The position numbers and the translations under genes were made by a program. This document shows, piece by piece, positions 6,534 to 7,944 of a DNA stretch of 7,944 bases. The stretch's first letter is position 1. Every line of letters starts with the position of its first letter. Origin of the DNA: Boseongicola sp. SB0675_bin_26 (lineage in GTDB: Bacteria > Pseudomonadota > Alphaproteobacteria > Rhodobacterales > Rhodobacteraceae); NCBI GenBank assembly GCA_009843725.1, contig VYCX01000237.1:1-7944 (forward strand), given 5' to 3'. Below the pieces are notes generated by a model, which had not been told where the DNA came from, did not search any database, and saw nothing but the letters and a program-made list of their open reading frames with translations.

Positions 6534-6541
6534 AGTCTCCT

Positions 6542-7879
6542 CTAGAATCCGCCCATTCCAGGGTACCAGTCGGTTCCCGCCAACGGCACCTTGGCCATCG
6601 CCGCGGCTTCCATGGTAAGGGCACAGAGATCCTCGGCCTCAAAGTTGCGCAAGTGATTGTGGCCACATGCACGCGCGATCGTTTGCGCCTCGAGGGTCAT
6701 GACCTTGAGATAGTTGCGAAGCCGCCGCCCGGCCTCCACCGGATCCAGTCTGGCAGCCAAGTCGGGGTCCTGTGTGGTTATGCCCGCCGGGTCCAGCCCT
6801 TCATGCCAGTCGTCATAGGCACCCGAGGTGGAACCCAGCTTCTGGTATTCAGCTTCCCACTTGGGGTCGTTGTCCCCCATGGCGATGAGTGCGGCCGTGC
6901 CTATGGCGACAGCATCCGCACCAAGCGCCAGTGCCTTTGCCACATCGGCCCCGCTACGGATTCCACCCGATATCACCAACTGGACTTCGCGATGCACATC
7001 CAGGTCCTGGAGTGCCTGCACTGCGGGACGGATGCAGGCCAGCGTGGGCAGACCCACATGTTCGATGAACACGTCCTGCGTGGCCGCCGTGCCGCCTTGC
7101 ATGCCGTCCATGACCACGACGTCGGCCCCGGCCTTCACTGCAAGGGCAGTGTCGTAATAGGGCCGCGTCGCGCCGACCTTGACGTAGATGGGCACCCGCC
7201 AGTCCGTGATCTCGCGCAGTTCAAGGATCTTGATCTCGAGATCGTCCGGCCCTGTCCAGTCGGGGTGGCGGCATGCCGAGCGCTGGTCGATCCCCTTTGG
7301 CAACGTTCGCATCTCTGCCACGCGGTCAGAGATCTTCTGGCCCAGCAGCATTCCGCCTCCACCGGGCTTGGCACCCTGCCCTACGACGACCTCGATTGCA
7401 TCTGCCTGGCGCAAATCGTTGGGGTTCATGCCGTAGCGCGAAGGCAAGTACTGGTAGACCAGCCTGGACGAATGCCGCCGCTCCTCGGGTGTCATGCCGC
7501 CATCGCCCGTCGTGGTTGACGTGCCTGCAGCCGATGCGCCGCGCCCAAGCGCCTCCTTTGCCGGCCCTGACAACGCGCCGAAACTCATGCCGGCAATGGT
7601 GATCGGGATGTCCAGTTCGATCGGATTCCTGGAAAATCGCGTGCCCAGTGTCACCGAGGTGTCGCACCGCTCGCGATACCCTTCGAGCGGATACCGTGAC
7701 ACCGAGGCTCCAAGAAACAGCAGATCGTCGAAATTCGGCACGCGACGCTTGGCGCCGCCGCCACGGATGTCGTAAATTCCGGTGGCGGCGGCGCGGCGAA
7801 TTTCGGCATTGACTTCTTTTGTGAACGTCGCCGACTGGATCGGCAGGGTGCACGGAATCGCGGTATCAGTGTTATTCAT
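6542..7879 (-). CDS. FMN-binding glutamate synthase-family protein (MgsC/GlxD-like)
   Basis: This 445-residue protein matches the FMN/synthase domain of glutamate synthase as a free-standing subunit, as in N-methylglutamate synthase MgsC and rhizobial GlxD. The TIM barrel shows AGMSFGALSGPAKEALGRGA (97-116), GQGAKPGGGGMLLG (167-180), VKVGA (233-237), DGMQGGTAATQD (258-269) and the FMN-phosphate segment SGGIRSGADVAKALALGADA (304-323). In GltB the segment after the barrel carries three cysteines for a [3Fe-4S] cluster; here residues 332-370, ending PAGITTQDP, contain none, which I recall as shared with MgsC-type proteins. No glutaminase domain is present. MgsA- and MgsB-type partners, if they exist, must lie right of the window. 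The start is ATG 7879, with AGGGAG 6 bases upstream; a TTG at 7885 abuts that site and is unlikely. The probable role is transfer of an amine or ammonia group to or from glutamate. Family is firm; the exact reaction is not. Confidence 0.9.
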   Translation of the reverse strand: MNNTDTAIPCTLPIQSATFTKEVNAEIRRAAATGIYDIRGGGAKRRVPNFDDLLFLGASVSRYPLEGYRERCDTSVTLGTRFSRNPIELDIPITIAGMSFGALSGPAKEALGRGASAAGTSTTTGDGGMTPEERRHSSRLVYQYLPSRYGMNPNDLRQADAIEVVVGQGAKPGGGGMLLGQKISDRVAEMRTLPKGIDQRSACRHPDWTGPDDLEIKILELREITDWRVPIYVKVGATRPYYDTALAVKAGADVVVMDGMQGGTAATQDVFIEHVGLPTLACIRPAVQALQDLDVHREVQLVISGGIRSGADVAKALALGADAVAIGTAALIAMGDNDPKWEAEYQKLGSTSGAYDDWHEGLDPAGITTQDPDLAARLDPVEAGRRLRNYLKVMTLEAQTIARACGHNHLRNFEAEDLCALTMEAAAMAKVPLAGTDWYPGMGGF

Positions 7880-7885
7880 GCCCAA

Positions 7886-7944
7886 CTCCCTAGTGTCTTG
7901 TCACAGTGATTTTGACGGTTTGGGTCGTTGTCATTTCAGTATTG
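7886..7944 (-). promoter_or_regulatory. Upstream region of the FMN glutamate-synthase-like gene (cut by window)
   Basis: The 59 bases beyond the gene contain the ribosome binding site AGGGAG and an odd palindrome TCACAGTGA (7901-7909) flanked by GTCA (7900-7903) and TGAC (about 7913-7916). The palindrome could be an operator. No open frame on the - strand can be assigned to an upstream gene in so short a stretch, so whether this gene begins an operon cannot be decided. Confidence 0.3.

Larger units (their letters stand above)
6262..6541 (-). promoter_or_regulatory. 280-base intergenic region, probable promoter region of the Rieske operon
   Basis: No gene is seen here. The region is more AT-rich in its middle than the flanking genes and contains, in the transcribed direction, a GC hairpin, an imperfect AT-rich dyad and a weak promoter-like pair. 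The pair is TTGACC (plus 6415-6420) and TGAAAG (plus 6392-6397) with a 17-base spacer; the -10 matches the consensus at only three of six positions. The gap suggests that the Rieske, glyoxalase-like, glutamine-synthetase-like and MetX-like genes form a transcription unit separate from the FMN glutamate-synthase-like gene. Confidence 0.4.

Noticed and set aside
6509..7519. 336-codon open frame on the + strand
   Set aside because: It is antisense to the FMN glutamate-synthase-like gene and shows no family resemblance.
1839..7879. Calling the cluster a complete N-methylglutamate pathway
   Set aside because: MgsA, MgsB and the MgdABCD dehydrogenase are not in the window, and the Rieske, glyoxalase-like and MetX-like genes are not standard parts of that pathway.
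7880..7885. TTG start at 7885 for the FMN glutamate-synthase-like gene
   Set aside because: The ribosome binding site AGGGAG touches the TTG directly but is 6 bases before ATG 7879.

Overview
The window looks like an alphaproteobacterial chromosome. It is GC-rich, and its gene families (type III glutamine synthetase, stand-alone FMN glutamate-synthase-like protein, CntA/GbcA-like Rieske oxygenase, Lrp/AsnC regulator, HipA-family kinase) are typical of Rhodobacterales and Rhizobiales. This placement rests on protein resemblance only; there is no rRNA or other phylogenetic marker.

Layout. At the left edge is the C-terminal part of a HipA-family kinase toxin on the + strand (1-723), cut by the window. 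It converges on a group of genes all on the - strand. Read in transcription order, right to left, these are: an FMN-binding glutamate-synthase-like protein (7879-6542); a 280-base gap with a GC hairpin and an AT-rich dyad; a Rieske non-heme iron oxygenase alpha subunit (6261-5149); a glyoxalase-I-like VOC protein (5132-4689, 16 bases later); a doubtful 77-residue Cys-containing ORF (4685-4452); a type III glutamine-synthetase-like ligase (4361-2922); a MetX-type alpha/beta-hydrolase (2852-1839, 69 bases later); a 364-base gap; and an Lrp/AsnC regulator (1474-953).

How the genes may work together. A glutamine-synthetase-like ligase, a glutamate-synthase FMN domain and a Rieske oxygenase in one co-oriented group suggest catabolism of a small amine or quaternary ammonium compound through gamma-glutamyl or glutamate intermediates. 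Known parallels are the N-methylglutamate pathway (GmaS with MgsABC) and aniline oxidation (TdnQ ligase with TdnA oxygenase). The Rieske protein has Glu where most such oxygenases have the bridging Asp, as reported for carnitine oxygenase CntA. That favours an N-methylated or quaternary-amine substrate over an aromatic ring. The glyoxalase-like and MetX-like proteins could detoxify an aldehyde product and hydrolyse or transfer an acyl group, and the Lrp regulator could sense an amino-acid-like intermediate. The pathway is inference: no reductase partner, MgsA/MgsB, transporter or amine dehydrogenase lies inside the window, and no substrate can be read from the sequence.

No RNA gene, CRISPR array, insertion sequence or attachment site was seen.
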